A DNA stretch of 64,000 nucleotides, from contig CP154954.1 in NCBI GenBank assembly GCA_039621445.1, forward strand, positions 58,920,701 through 58,984,700. Direction: 5' to 3'. Positions 54,201-62,977 of this stretch are shown piece after piece. The notes under the pieces are model-generated. The model was not told where the DNA came from and searched no databases. It worked only from the letters and a program-made list of their open reading frames with translations. Numbering within the stretch: position 1 is the first letter of the stretch; each line of letters opens with the position of its first letter. The stretch comes from Euglena gracilis. Lineage: Eukaryota; Euglenida; Euglenophyceae; Euglenales. Position numbers and translations under genes: made by a program.

Positions 54201-57200
54201 GCACACAGACGGGGGACTTCGAGCGGTGCGCCTTCTGCGTGGCTCCGGTCCCTCATGTTCTGACGCGTACCGGGACAACTCCTTGGGTCATCACCTCGTC
54301 CTGCGATTGGCAGCTTGGTCGGTTTGGCCACGGCCGGCGGAAGCCTCCCTCCCAATCTCCCAATGACAACCCGGCCCCGGGGACACCTGGCCCGGGCGGA
54401 AGATGACGGTCTCCTGGCACATGTTGTCCTCCAGCCGCTTGCAGCCGAGGATGATCTGCTGCCCCGCCTCGTCCCAGCGCTTCATCCGGTGGGGCCAGGG
54501 ACGTATGGGAAGCCCCGAGGGGGGGTCCGGACCCCCCCCCCATACCACCTGACCCCTATCTAAGTGCACGGGTGTGCACAGTATTGGACCATCGGTTAGG
54601 TTCTTCAGGGGTGTGGCACTTATTTGGGAACTGCCCAAACTCGGTTCAGTGTGAAGTGGCTTTTTTGGGGGTGCGCACTTTCTTAGACTTCACTTTCGGG
54701 CCCTCAGGGGTGTGGCACTTATTCAGACACCGCGCACCTGAATGGGAGGGGGGTTGACCTCCATACCGATGGCCTTCCCATGCATCCCTGGGGGGGACAG
54801 CACCCCCTGCGCCGGCGACACACCGTAGGAGTGGCTGACGACCCGGGGCGCCCGCCAGCACCGCCCCCCCTCCTCCCCCGAACCACTGTCGTCTTAAAAA
54901 AAAAAGCCTGACCCACCCACCCCCTGGGACGCTGTCACCAGCGGTCTGTCAGTGTTGTGGCCTGCACGCACCTGCTGCACACAGCCCACACGGAGACCCT
55001 GTGCTGTGGCACTATGGGCGAGACAGGTGTGAGGGCTGGCGGAGTGGGGGACGGGGGGGGGGGTGACAGCAGTTCGGGGGGGGGGGATACCAAGACCCAG
55101 ACAAATTTTATTGTTCTCAGGCATGACAGTGTCTTGGGCGACCCATCCTTCCATCAAACAAATTGGGGCATGGCAGAACGATACTGGGTTGCGCTACACG
55201 CTGGTATCCTCAGGGGGTCGGTTCGCTCCCACGCTCAGTGCCTCTCCCGAGGCCGGGGCCCCGGCGGACCGGAACATCTCCGTGATGTCGTGGTTGCAGC
55301 CGCTGGCAGGGACAACAGGGGAAGACCTTGGAGGCTGACCCTCCCACCCAGGTTGGGTGGAGAGGTCGGACCTGCCCTCCCCCCCCTTAGTCGACCCCCC
55401 CTTAGTTGCACTCAGGCTATTGTCAATTTATCGCCGGCGGTGAGTGGCCAGTGCTCCTGTGTTGCTCCCCCTGGCCGGGCGAGCAACTCTGGAATTCCAG
55501 CGCTGTGGGGACACACACTCACCTTGTGGGGTCGGTGTGGTTCCCGTGGGTGGGTCTACACCCACGTGGTCATACCCCCCCCCCCCTCCCTGCTGTACCC
55601 CTCATGGGGTTTCCAGTACTCCCGTTAGGCCCTGGCCGCCGGGCTTCATCAGCCGCAGGGCGGCGGCGGCCGCCGTGTACGTGGCCGCCAGCACGTCGAT
55701 GTGGATCTGGTCCTGCACCGTGCCACAGCAGGCGAGTAACCCGCAACCCCGCATGGTCGACGGCTCCCACGGGCCGGAGACCAAAACCCTGCAATTGCAA
55801 GACCCTGGGCGGGGAGCTTTACACTTGTGGGGCAAATCAGCTTTTTTTGGGTGCCCCTGCAAACTCTGAATGCCTTCAACGGTTGCTAAATGTCAAACGT
55901 CATCATTTCAAATATGCAAAATTTGTATCAATTGTTTCAAACACCAAACGTCAGTTTTTTTATCAAATTTATTTCAGTTATCAATTTTACTTGCTAAAAT
56001 CAAATTTCTTTGTGCAGCTCTGAAATGTTTCTCTGTTCTCCCTAAAATGCACAATTTTCACTCAACTGTGAAAAATTTCGTTATCCACCCAAAAACTTCA
56101 TCATGCCCTGAATGGCTCCCAGGGGGGTTTGATGTTGGGGGTTGATCACAAGGAGGCGGGAATCACTGGCTTCAATCTAAGCCTTGGCCAATCCCAAGGC
56201 TTAGAGGTCTCAAACTCCACGAGGAGCGCACAAAACGGACAGGGCATACAGACCTCAATCTCTGGGACGGTGTCCTCCCCGAAGCCCACAATGAGGGTGT
56301 GGGCGGCGCTGCTAATGTAGCCGTCGATGTGCACCCCGAGTTCGACACGTACCACGTCATCACCCAGGGCGCTTTGATTGTGGCAACGGGACTCAAGCAA
56401 GCGCTGGTCACGAAGAAAACACAATACATAGCCCCTGGAATTCAGGTTTTTGGAGCAATTGTTCTGGTTGGACCTAAAGTGGACTGAAAAAAGCAGCAAT
56501 GACCACGTAAAACACACCCATACCCACCCACCCACCCACCCACACCCGCACCCACACCACACCCACGCATACCCATACCCACACCACACCCACACCCACA
56601 CCCACACACATATCCTCACACAGAGACACACATACACACAAACAAACACATAGGTCAATATATGAGTTTCGGGAGAGCGCTCTGACCGCCTCGCTTCAGG
56701 CGGACGTCGTCCGTCTCCCGGATGGGGTGGAAGTGGCAGGCGATGTTGTTGGCGTTGACACAGGTGGGGAAGGCAATGCCGCGGTCCATGTAGTCCCCGT
56801 TCTCATCGGGCTTCGTGTAGTGCTGGTTGGCCTTCACCGCCATCAGCTCGTCCCCCTGCTTGCACAGCTCGAGGGCCGACGCCCCCTCCACGCACCCTGC
56901 AACAGGGGCATAATGGGAGGGTGTGGGACGGGCAAACACCCAACAAACACCTAACCCACCTTCCCACTCAAGTGCACAGGGTTTACACATTTTTGGACAG
57001 TGGTTCCGGACCCTCAGGGCAGCACACTTATTGGACTTCCTGGGACTGGTTCAGTGTACAATGGCGTTTGGCGGCACTTTTTTGTACTTACTTTCGAAGG
57101 CTCAGGGTGTGACACTATACACTTAAATGAGGGGTAGACCCCCCCCCCGAGATATTTGCTTTCAGCCAAATTAGCAAATACAGGGGGGGGGGGCAACTCC

Positions 57201-57762
57201 CTGTCGGCAAGGTTGACCCAGAAACCAACTACTTCTTGGCTGGGAGAGAAGACACAAAGAAAATTTTGGAACCCTTTTCCTACGTTCAGCCCCCCCCCCC
57301 CTGGAGCACAATACCGGCAAATTCCTCCCCTTGGACCCCTCAGCAAAAGAATGCATCAGGTCGTCACAAAGAATCCTCATTTGTCTCAATGAACCACAGA
57401 GATTCCAGAATCGTACCATCGCAGACGGTCCGCAGTACTTCGTTTGCAATGGAGGCGGCCAACTTGTACTTCTCCGCCACCTCCATGCCAGGGCAGGCCA
57501 ATCCCACTGCCCTGGCACTGGGGGGTACCTGCCATTGGCGACAGGGAAATTCTCGGGCCATATAATCAAAATTGAAAAGCTGGGGGCACTCATTGGTATG
57601 GGACAGGGGGCTGAGGAGACTCCGGTTGGGGGGGAAATGAACCCGCCAAAAGAAGAAGGGGGCAGGGAAAGAGGGGGTTGGGGGATTTCCGTTCCAGGCA
57701 GGCGGCCTCCCCTGCCCGGCGTACGCGATGGTTTCATCCGGCAGCTCGATGAAGTTGTCCAT
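42135..57762 (-). CDS. EBP1: EBP1/PA2G4 homologue, 12 exons
   Basis: A spliced gene of 15.6 kb recovered by reading GC-rich islands on the minus strand. Concatenated exons follow EBP1 (ErbB3-binding protein 1, proliferation-associated 2G4) end to end: EKYKLAASIANEVLRTV, then LELCKQGD, DRGIAFPTCVNANNIACHFH, VELGVHIDGYISSAAHTLIV, AAAAALRLMKPG, DITEMFRS, HRMKRWDEAGQQIILGCK, VWSLDVVLMNGGDN, FIFKRSE, SARYVLSAL, DKPVKAQFGMAQLV, YKWTVLITDKGVQRI, and a Lys/Arg-rich tail. EBP1 has the M24 methionine-aminopeptidase fold without the metal ligands. It acts in ribosome biogenesis, translation and growth control in nucleolus and cytoplasm. About 450 residues, slightly longer than usual (about 390). Seven of eleven introns fit GT-AG with matching phase. 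Introns 3, 5, 6 and 8 do not resolve cleanly. Introns 9 and 11 are 4.75 and 3.9 kb and full of repeats. Confidence 0.88.
43284..43478. repeat. 43-bp palindromic satellite, array 1 (EBP1 intron 11)
   Basis: Alternating TTCGAGGAGGTTCGAGACCC and inverted CCTCCTCGAATGTCGTTCGA blocks, entered by GGAGGGTTACGATAGTGG. The monomer is itself an inverted repeat, so both strands read alike and several frames are open. Confidence 0.9.
43715..43850. repeat. Long hairpin repeat, copy 1
   Basis: Arms of about 45 bp: ACCCCAAAGAGCCGCCCAAC, TAGGGTTAA, ACATGGGGGGACCC and their complements around a GCGCCTTTGGCGCC centre. Further copies at 49496-49632 and 50425-50561. Confidence 0.88.
44406..44430 (+). repeat. 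(CT)n microsatellite
   Basis: Uninterrupted TC dinucleotides. Confidence 0.9.
44516..44765. repeat. 43-bp palindromic satellite, array 2 with terminal hairpin
   Basis: Same monomers as array 1, followed by an AAGCCCCCCC/GGGGGGGCTT hairpin at about 44690-44717 and the palindrome GAGATCGAACGTTCGAGATC. Confidence 0.9.
45685..45812 (+). repeat. (CATA)n microsatellite
   Basis: About 30 units with one CACA interruption near the end. It generates long spurious Tyr/Val/Cys/Met frames. Confidence 0.95.
45990..46085. repeat. G-run element with GTCCAAYGAC inverted ends
   Basis: CCCCCTATGTCCAATGAC, then CTGACCGGGGGGGGGG, then GTCGTTGGACATAGGGGGG. Same architecture as the elements at 57.9 and 61.6 kb. 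Confidence 0.6.
46172..46385 (-). CDS. EBP1: EBP1 exon 11
   Basis: Encodes PVLYCKPHQCVGRYKWTVLI, TDKGVQRIAGLPP and DVAALLCASVK, aligned with [31 protein letters not shown] and AELKALLQSS. Acceptor TTCAG before 46385 (or AAG before 46379) and donor AAG/GTATGC at 46172 are both in phase. Confidence 0.88.
47081..47162 (-). CDS. EBP1: EBP1 exon 10
   Basis: Acceptor CCCACAG before 47162, in phase with exon 9 across a 4.75-kb intron. Encodes ETFDKPVKAQFGMAQLVKSQ and LVDAG, aligned with [20 protein letters not shown]. Donor CCG/GTGGCG at 47081 (phase 2). Confidence 0.85.
48035..48455. repeat. 43-bp palindromic satellite, array 3 (EBP1 intron 9)
   Basis: TTCGAGACCC recurs at about 48131, 48174, 48217, 48260 and 48346, giving a 43-bp period. 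Introduced by GGGAGGGTTACGGTAGTGGG like array 1. Confidence 0.92.
48594..48640 (-). repeat. tRNA-like 3' half, module 1
   Basis: The minus strand reads GCGTGGGTTCGAATCCCACT followed by GTGCTCAC: a perfect T-arm (GTGGG-TTCGAAT-CCCAC) and acceptor strand, without a 5' half. Confidence 0.6.
48668..48752 (-). pseudogene. tRNA-like module 2 (class II type), probably a pseudogene or SINE head
   Basis: The minus strand has an acceptor GAGCAGT/AGTGCTC (one mismatch), a D-arm GCCCAAGTGGTCAACGTCAAGGGC and T-arm GTGGGTTCGAATCCCGC. The anticodon stem does not pair properly (around CTCCAAAAACCAG), so a functional tRNA is unlikely. Confidence 0.6.
48933..49013 (+). pseudogene. tRNA-like module 3 (class II type, GTA loop)
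   Basis: Contains ACCCGAGTGGTCAAGGTGGG (D-arm), GGGCTGTAAATCC (loop with GTA), a long variable arm and T-arm GTGGGTTCGAATCCCAC. The acceptor ends do not pair well, so it is scored as a tRNA-derived repeat. It shares its T-arm with modules 1 and 2. Confidence 0.6.
49496..49632. repeat. Long hairpin repeat, copy 2
   Basis: Same arms as 43715-43850, with the centre GGCGCCTTCGGCGCC. Followed by CCCTAACCCTACTCC-containing unique sequence that recurs near 49250, 49695 and 50283. Confidence 0.88.
49856..49945 (+). repeat. G-rich low-complexity array
   Basis: Almost pure G with scattered T (GGGGGGTGGGG). Strong G-quadruplex potential. Confidence 0.95.
50152..50268 (+). repeat. G-rich low-complexity array
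   Basis: Same composition as 49856-49945. Both are followed or preceded by CATGTGAAATGACGTGA, so they are copies of one larger repeat. Confidence 0.95.
50425..50561. repeat. Long hairpin repeat, copy 3
   Basis: Same arms. Here the central part is almost perfectly palindromic (GACCCGAGCGAGGCGCC and complement). Confidence 0.88.
50918..51364. repeat. 43-bp palindromic satellite, array 4 with terminal hairpin
   Basis: About eight monomers, then the AAGCCCCCC/GGGGGGCTT hairpin (51281-51314) and GAGCTCGAACGTTCGAGCTC palindrome, as in array 2. Confidence 0.92.
51914..52105 (-). CDS. EBP1: EBP1 exon 9
   Basis: Encodes GANKLRPKANSPSDHFIFKR, SARYVLSALRDQGNPSMLPF and ARGWARAA, aligned with the TIYKRD...[22 protein letters not shown] region. 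The donor CCG/GTGGCT at 51914 (phase 1) matches exon 10. The upstream border is uncertain (two CAG acceptors, near 52098 and 52114). Confidence 0.85.
52450..52494 (-). CDS. EBP1: EBP1 exon 8
   Basis: Acceptor CTCCCCCAG before 52494, phase 0. Encodes VWSLDVVLMNGGDNQ, aligned with VYAVDVLVSSGEGK. The frame meets TGA two codons later, and no GT lies before it, so the donor is non-canonical or the sequence carries an error. Confidence 0.75.
52640..52800 (+). repeat. Dispersed repeat, copy in EBP1 intron 7
   Basis: Shares, in inverted orientation, GATCAGAGGTTCCTTAAAGA, GCACCCACTC and ATCAAATTTGGATCCA with 60310-60490. Confidence 0.75.
54387..54510 (-). CDS. EBP1: EBP1 exon 7
   Basis: Encodes PHRMKRWDEAGQQIILGCKR and LEDNMCQETVIFRPGQ, aligned with [20 protein letters not shown]. 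The donor CAG/GTGTCC (54387) is canonical and in phase with exon 8. The 5' border is uncertain because no AG lies just upstream. Confidence 0.78.
55233..55302 (-). CDS. EBP1: EBP1 exon 6
   Basis: Acceptor CTGCCAG before 55302. Encodes GCNHDITEMFRSAGAPASGE, aligned with NQNTQVTEAWNKVAHSF. Two possible ends: GAGC/GTGGGA at 55233 or a GC donor at 55242. It is the least conserved exon. Confidence 0.6.
55636..55712 (-). CDS. EBP1: EBP1 exon 5
   Basis: Acceptor GTGCAG before 55712, phase 0 with exon 4. Encodes DQIHIDVLAATYTAAAAALR and LMKPGG, corresponding to the [21 protein letters not shown] helix. No GT donor is found at the expected end (CCCGGCGGCCAGG). Confidence 0.82.
56254..56371 (-). CDS. 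EBP1: EBP1 exon 4
   Basis: Encodes GDDVVRVELGVHIDGYIS, SAAHTLIVGFGEDTVPEIE. The canonical donor GAG/GTCTGT gives phase 0. The acceptor is probably ATCAAAG before 56371. Start-side phase is unresolved. Confidence 0.88.
56687..56896 (-). CDS. EBP1: EBP1 exon 3
   Basis: Acceptor GTTGCAG before 56896, in phase with exon 2. Contains ASALELCKQGDELMAVKA and GIAFPTCVNANNIACHFHPI, the most conserved segment of the family. A GTCAGA donor follows 56687, but using it leaves exon 4 out of frame by one base. Confidence 0.9.
57417..57511 (-). CDS. EBP1: EBP1 exon 2
   Basis: Acceptor TGCCAG before 57511. Encodes VGLACPGMEVAEKYKLAASI and NEVLRTVCD, and ends at GATG before GTACGA (phase 1). This corresponds to the [20 protein letters not shown] region of EBP1. 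Confidence 0.88.
57725..57762 (-). CDS. EBP1: EBP1 exon 1
   Basis: Starts at the ATG at 57762 (MDNFIELPDETIA) and ends before a GTACGC donor in phase 2. The frame stays open upstream to an ATG at 57888 (MCIGFVKAAGN), so a longer N-terminus is possible. EBP1 proteins have short acidic N-termini, which favours 57762. Confidence 0.7.
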
Positions 57763-57927
57763 CACCGACCCGTACTCTCCCCCGGCGGTCCCGGCCAGGG
57801 GGCGGTCGGCGGCGGGAGGGGCCAGACAGCCAACGGAGGGGCACGGCTGCCGGTGGTTTCCCGCTGCTTTCACAAACCCGATGCACACGGGAAGAGGGAT
57901 GGCTAATTACTGGGAAAGCACCTCCCC

Positions 57928-58322
57928 CCCCTTGTCTAAGCACCGGAATGATGGGTAAGAACCGGGGGGGGGGGGGGGGTGCTTTTTTTTTTTTGCCAAA
58001 ATATGGGTAAGAACCAGGGGGGTGGTGCTTAGACAAGGGGGAAAATTTTGAATGCAAAAAAAATCCGGCGCTTCGCGCCGAAAAAGAAAAATTCACCTTA
58101 ATTTGGAGGTCCACTGTTAAACTTACACACATTTGGATGCAGAAATCAACAATATCTCACCAAATCAGGTCTCAGAAGTTGCAGAAATTTCGAAATGTTT
58201 GAGAAATTTCCCTTAAAAATGCACACAAAATAAACCTCCCCGTGACGATGACCTGTAAAAAGGTGGGTAAGAACCGGGGGGGGGGTGGTGCTTAGACAAG
58301 GGTGGTGCTTAGACAAGGGGGG
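57928..58322. repeat. G-run element with CCTTGTCTAAGCACC inverted ends
   Basis: CCTTGTCTAAGCACC at 57932-57946; its complement GGTGCTTAGACAAGG at 58025-58039 and twice more at 58286-58320. GGGTAAGAACC plus a G-run occurs three times inside. Confidence 0.65.
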
Positions 58323-58329
58323 GGGGAGG

Positions 58330-60300
58330 CATGAACGGTCCTATGGATTCGCGACCATCGTCATGCTAGCATGGGCAAAACAAAAAAATTCCGGAAACAG
58401 AAGGATTCCACCACGCCTTCCCTGCACCTCCCCCCTGCCAGGGTGCCTGGTGTACCTGTGGGAGTGGATGGGTGGGTGGGTGCCATCCCCCTTTCCCCAG
58501 GCCCCCCTGCCACCCACGTCCGCAGGTTTTGAATTTAGAATAACTGCTCTCAGGTGACGGATCCCCCATAGCAGTGGCCCACCGGCAGTACACGGGTCGC
58601 CCCCACCCGGGAGGCGGAGAGGGGTCGACAACCCCCCACCCACCATGGCACTGCCCAAAAAAACATTCCTTCGGCGCTGAAGGCGGGGAAGGAGAAATCT
58701 GAAATCTGACCTAAAAAACTACTTTTAATCAGACCTAAAAAACCAGCTTCCGCCGGAAATAAGGGTGAGGGGGGGGGGTCGGAGGTAGCTATCTTGCTTG
58801 TACGAAGAGGCTTCTGGGCGGCGCTTCCCCTCGGCTTGGCACGCGGGGGAGCATTTTAAGCATTATTTTAGGGGGGGGGTAATGACTGACTGGTTTTCCA
58901 AAAAAAAAGACAGGCTAGCTTTGGAAGAATGGAAATGACCCCCTGTCCCCGGGTTCGGTAAACGAGGTCGGCCACCCTGGAACCCAAGGGAAAACGGACC
59001 ACAATTGTGCCTTCCGCGCCGGGTCACTTTTGTGGGCTTTTTTTTGCCGCTGGCAGCCCAAACGGCCCCTGTCCGAGGCGCTTCTGCCGCGGGAAGCACT
59101 GCAGGAGCATGCGATCGCTGAGTGGCGCAGGGGAGGGGCACACATCAAAACTCATGCAAGACAATCCAGAAAATCCAGCACTTTGTGAACTTGTGTGTCG
59201 TACAGAGCGCCCAAACTTCACCGCACGTCAGCGAGGGCGGAGAAACTAAACTCTGGGGGGTAAAAAAAACGCCAAGTTTTCTGCGAGCATCGGTTTTCAG
59301 AGGTCATTTTGGGGCGACAAAATTGTATGGGTGCTTTGGAAAGTATGGAAAAATATGGAAAATATGGGGGTAAACGCCTTGCAGGTGACCCATTTCCCCC
59401 GGGGGGGGGTCCGACCCCTCCATCCTCCCAAAAAACATGTGGCACAACCCAAAGATGGAGCGCGAAGACCAGGCGACAGCATGAGGGTGATTGTGAGCGG
59501 GCGTCCTTGGACACCAAGCGCTTGCGTTTCCCCTCGAGCGTGGAGCGGGGCTTGCTGAGTCCGCGTCCCATTGGATGACACAAAAAGAAGGAGGAGGCTG
59601 CGCAGAACAAATCGTGCACAACGAACAAAAAAACGCCATTGTTGAGATTTCGTGGGAAAAAGAAAGCAAAAAAGAGGTCCCAGAAGGAAAAAATTGGGCT
59701 GCTATGACCGCTTTATTCTGCCTGATTTTTTAAGAAAAATGTATTTTAGAGTTTCTTTGGCATAAACTTGCGGATGCACAAACAACCCTCAGGCATAAAC
59801 TTGCGGAGGGGGCTTGCATAATCTGTGGAGTGGGATTTCGTGGGCATTCTGCCATATGCCTCTCCCCCCCACCTTTCTCATGTTCGTTGGAGTGCCCTAA
59901 GCATTCAAGTTTCCCTAAAGACATTCAAAATGGCTTGTTGTTTGAGCGATTGCACTTGAGTCAAGACTTGCTGAGTTCACAAGCCAGTTTTTCGCCTCGT
60001 TGTTGGTTTTCCTTTGCAAAGTTGAACGCTCCACAGTGTGCCAAATTCATCTACAATGGCAAAAAAAACCCACTGGAGTTTTGTGAAGAGAATCATCTCG
60101 AAAAAGCCCACCAAAGCCCAGATATCAGCCCCTGAGAAACAGCGTGGACAGATGATTTTTGCAGACCCGGGGGAGGGTCTGCACCCACCCCAGGGGCGGG
60201 ATCCCCCCCCCCCCCGGGAGGGGGCCAGGACTAACTTTTTCAGCTCAATTCGGGGTCCCTTTTTCGGCGTCTCACACGGAACAAGAGGTGAACCCCTTCC
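58330..60300. other. No confirmed gene; GC-rich islands
   Basis: Two minus-strand islands may be exons. One at about 59040-59105 follows a CTGCAG acceptor. The other, at about 59480-59575, reads SKPRSTLEGKRKRLVSKDAR after an ACTCAG acceptor. Neither gives a recognisable family or a linked frame. The remainder is repeat-like DNA with G-runs. Confidence 0.25.
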
Positions 60301-60309
60301 CAGAGGTAC

Positions 60310-60490
60310 CCTCTGAATGCAATGCCGAAAAATGTTTTGGATCCAAATTTGACCACCCAACAGCAGTCAGCTCCCTTTAGACACTCCCATGGGGGGGGTG
60401 GGGCTGAGGGTGGGTGGGTGAGTGGGTGCTTGTCCTCGTCTTTAAGGAACCTCTGATCGGGCGGGAAAGGGACTGCAAGTGGTCCAAAGT
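60310..60490 (-). repeat. Dispersed repeat, second copy
   Basis: Inverted copy of 52640-52800, roughly 80-85% similar by eye. Confidence 0.75.
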
Positions 60491-61022
60491 TGTTCATCAT
60501 TGACCAATCCTGCAGTGCAACCTCCCCCACGTTGGGGGGCGTCACCCATCTTGTGTTTCTGGAGACACCCCAGTAATTAGGAAAAAACATAAAAAAATAT
60601 AACAGCTAGCACACAGGAAGATGGAGGCCATGCTCAGATATATTTTAAAGTTGTTGGTCGGGTACCCTGATGGTGGTTTCTTCTTGGGCCAAATATATCC
60701 GCCCCTCCCTCCCACTCGACCCCCTGGACTCCTGGACTCCCCGAGTCAAGGAAGGTAAATCCACTGTCTAATCTCTGGTCGTTATGAGCATTTTGACCCC
60801 CCCCCCCCGATGAAGGACTTGCTGTGCCTTTTTGTGGCGAGTCCACACAGACGTCAAAGCGTAGCGGGTCGGAGTGCGGCACGCAACACCGTCGGAGGAA
60901 GGTCGGTGCGAAGAGAAGATGGGGCAGCGGGCAGTTGCATCTGTCTTGTGTGTGGGGAGACCACTCCTGGCCTCCCAGGAGTCACCAGGGTCATGCCAGG
61001 GGGGTGTGACCTGGTAGGCAGG

Positions 61023-61231
61023 TCACTCCTCGCCCTCGCGGGACTGCGCCACAGAAACACGCCGGTGGGCATAGTCCAGCACGAGGCAGCAGCCCCGGAA
61101 CAGCGGCGCCATTCAGTCCGCGTAGCAGCTCAGCTCCAGGTCGTCCCGGTCGCCGTTGAGGTAGCAGAGCGCCAACACCCGGTCAAAGCTGAGGGCGGCA
61201 GCGGTCCTCCCGGAGGGCGATGCCCACAGAG
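61023..61231 (-). pseudogene. Candidate coding island with internal TGA
   Basis: After an acceptor GTGGTCAG (61232) the frame encodes TAAALSFDRVLALCYLNGDR and DDLELSCYAD, then TGA (61113-61115). The same frame continues as MAPLFRGCCLVLDYAHRRVS, VAQSREGEE to a second TGA (61023-61025). The second part resembles the C-terminal strand pair of pepsin-type proteases (FLRGYYTVFDRANNRVGFA pattern), but the match is short. It could be a terminal exon followed by chance similarity, a nonsense-mutated gene, or a read-through TGA. Confidence 0.35.
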
Positions 61232-61619
61232 CTGACCACACGCAGTCATGCGCGTACACGTGACACTGTAACATGTTATGGACAGTCCTGCCTGCACCAT
61301 CGCTGCCCCCCCACCCCCAATGAAAGCTTTCCCCTGGCTGCAGCCTGGCAAGTCAGCAACCAGAAGCCCGAGGAAAGCTTCCCCGAGAGACTTTCAAAAA
61401 GGCAGCCACCATTGTGGTCAATGGGTCCTTCAAGAAAAGGACTGAGCTCTCATGTTTCAACGGCCCTGGGGAAGCCAAACATCAGTTGTCATCCTAGGGA
61501 AACGGGACTGCTAGACAAGAGCAAGATCATTTCTCTGGCAAATTCCAAAACTAACCCTACAACCGGGAAAAATGACGGTGGGAGTTAAAAAAACAGCAAA
61601 AAAACGCAGGGTTCATACC

Positions 61620-61832
61620 TCCCCCCCGTCCAACGACTGCTAAATACTGCTACTGACCGGGGGGGGGGGTCGCTCTTTCGGCCAAATATCGCTACTGACC
61701 GGGGCGTGGTCGTTGGACAAGACTGCGGTCAAAAACGCGAATGTCTGGAAAAAATATCACCAGGAAAAAGGTCGCTACTGACCAGGGGGGTGGTCGTTGG
61801 ACAAGGCCGGTCGATGGACAAGGGGGGGGGGA
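61620..61832. repeat. G-run element with GTCCAACGAC inverted ends
   Basis: CCCCGTCCAACGAC at about 61625-61638 and GTCGTTGGACAAG at about 61709 and 61793. CTACTGACCGGGG occurs three times inside. Confidence 0.65.
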
Positions 61833-61950
61833 GGTGCTTCCTGTCTTGATGCTTCGCCCAAGAGGTGAGCCCTGCCCGGTGGGGGGCTCAAAAAGTGTGC
61901 ATCGCGGCAAACCCCCAAGCCCGAAGCCCAAAAACATTCGCAGGTGGGAC

Positions 61951-62019
61951 CTCCTCCCGGCCGGCGCCGGCAAACGCCACCTGCTCCACCCGCAGCGTGC
62001 GGACCACCTCGCTCAGGCT
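61951..62019 (-). CDS. Candidate 23-codon exon, unknown gene
   Basis: Bounded by acceptor GTCTGCTGCAG and donor GAGGAG/GTCCCA, 69 nt and phase 0 at both ends. Encodes SLSEVVRTLRVEQVAFAGAG plus REE. GC-rich like the EBP1 exons and on the same strand. Family not recognised. Confidence 0.45.
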
Positions 62020-62848
62020 CTGCAGCAGACTTCCCGAGCGAATAACTGCTCCTTCTCTTTTTAGGGCAACTGTCTCTAGACAGAGAGCTCAGTGCTCACT
62101 CAGAGGTAGGATACCCAGGAGGATACGAAGAGAGACTGCTTTCTTTGGGGGGAGGTGAGTGCATGATCCGACCTGTTAAGCAAATTAAAAAAAAAACAGG
62201 TCCTTCAGATGTTGGTGATAGAGTCCCAGAAAGGTCGTATATTTTTTGTTCAAAAGATGCATTTCCAACGAGAAAACTTAATTCCCAGAAGATAGGTCAG
62301 CGTGCATTTAAAATAATGGAGTCCCAGGAAAAAATTTCCTGAAGTCCATAAAATTTCACGGCTCATCACCTTGGGCTTGGGCACTACAAAGAACTCCCTT
62401 TTTTGCAGAGCTTTAAAGAAAAACGTGATAGGACCCAAAATTTGGTATATTACTTTTGGCGATTGCATGCCTTGCTTTCTGCAGCCTGGAGTTCGGAGGC
62501 TGTGAAGCAGCTCTGCCCTCATTGTTTGTGAGCTTCTCCCCTCAAAATGTCCTCTGGCCTAAAATTGTAAAGGATCTCTGCATCAGCTTACCTTTCTCAG
62601 GACAAAAAAGAAACATTGTTCTGAGAGTGCTGCTGCCTAAATTGCCTCCGGAGGACAAAAAAACATGTGACGTTGTTCGGCACCTGTGAAGCCTTTCCCC
62701 CCACTGTCTCTGCGATTCAGGAATTCCCAAACGTGCAAATTCTTTGCGGGAAAAAAGCTTCTGACCTTTCGACTGCTAACACTTCGCCCGCGGGAGGCCT
62801 GGCCTGGAGGCGGGCCATTGGCTGGTCGTTGCTGGCGGCGCCGCTCAC

Positions 62849-62977
62849 GAGGCCCGACGGGCGCAGGGAGAAGGCGGTGGTCGGGGCGAAGAGGCGGCGG
62901 GCGAGGTCCGCCGCCAGGATGAGGCCGGTGCCCCCCACCCCGAGGGCGAGCCGGAACAGCCGGGCCGGCAGCGGCCG
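62849..62977 (-). CDS. Candidate 43-codon exon, unknown gene (hydrophobic helix)
   Basis: Acceptor GGGTCAG before 62977 and a near-consensus donor CTC/GTGAGC at 62849; 129 nt, phase 0/0. Encodes RPLPARLFRLALGVGGTGLI and LAADLARRLFAPTTAFSLRP, with a probable membrane or transit helix. It lies upstream of 61951-62019 on the same strand and could be the same gene. Not recognised. Confidence 0.45.

Noticed and set aside
56511-56652. Protein rich in His/Thr/Pro from CACACCCA repeats
   Set aside because: Simple CACCCA/CACACA sequence within an EBP1 intron.
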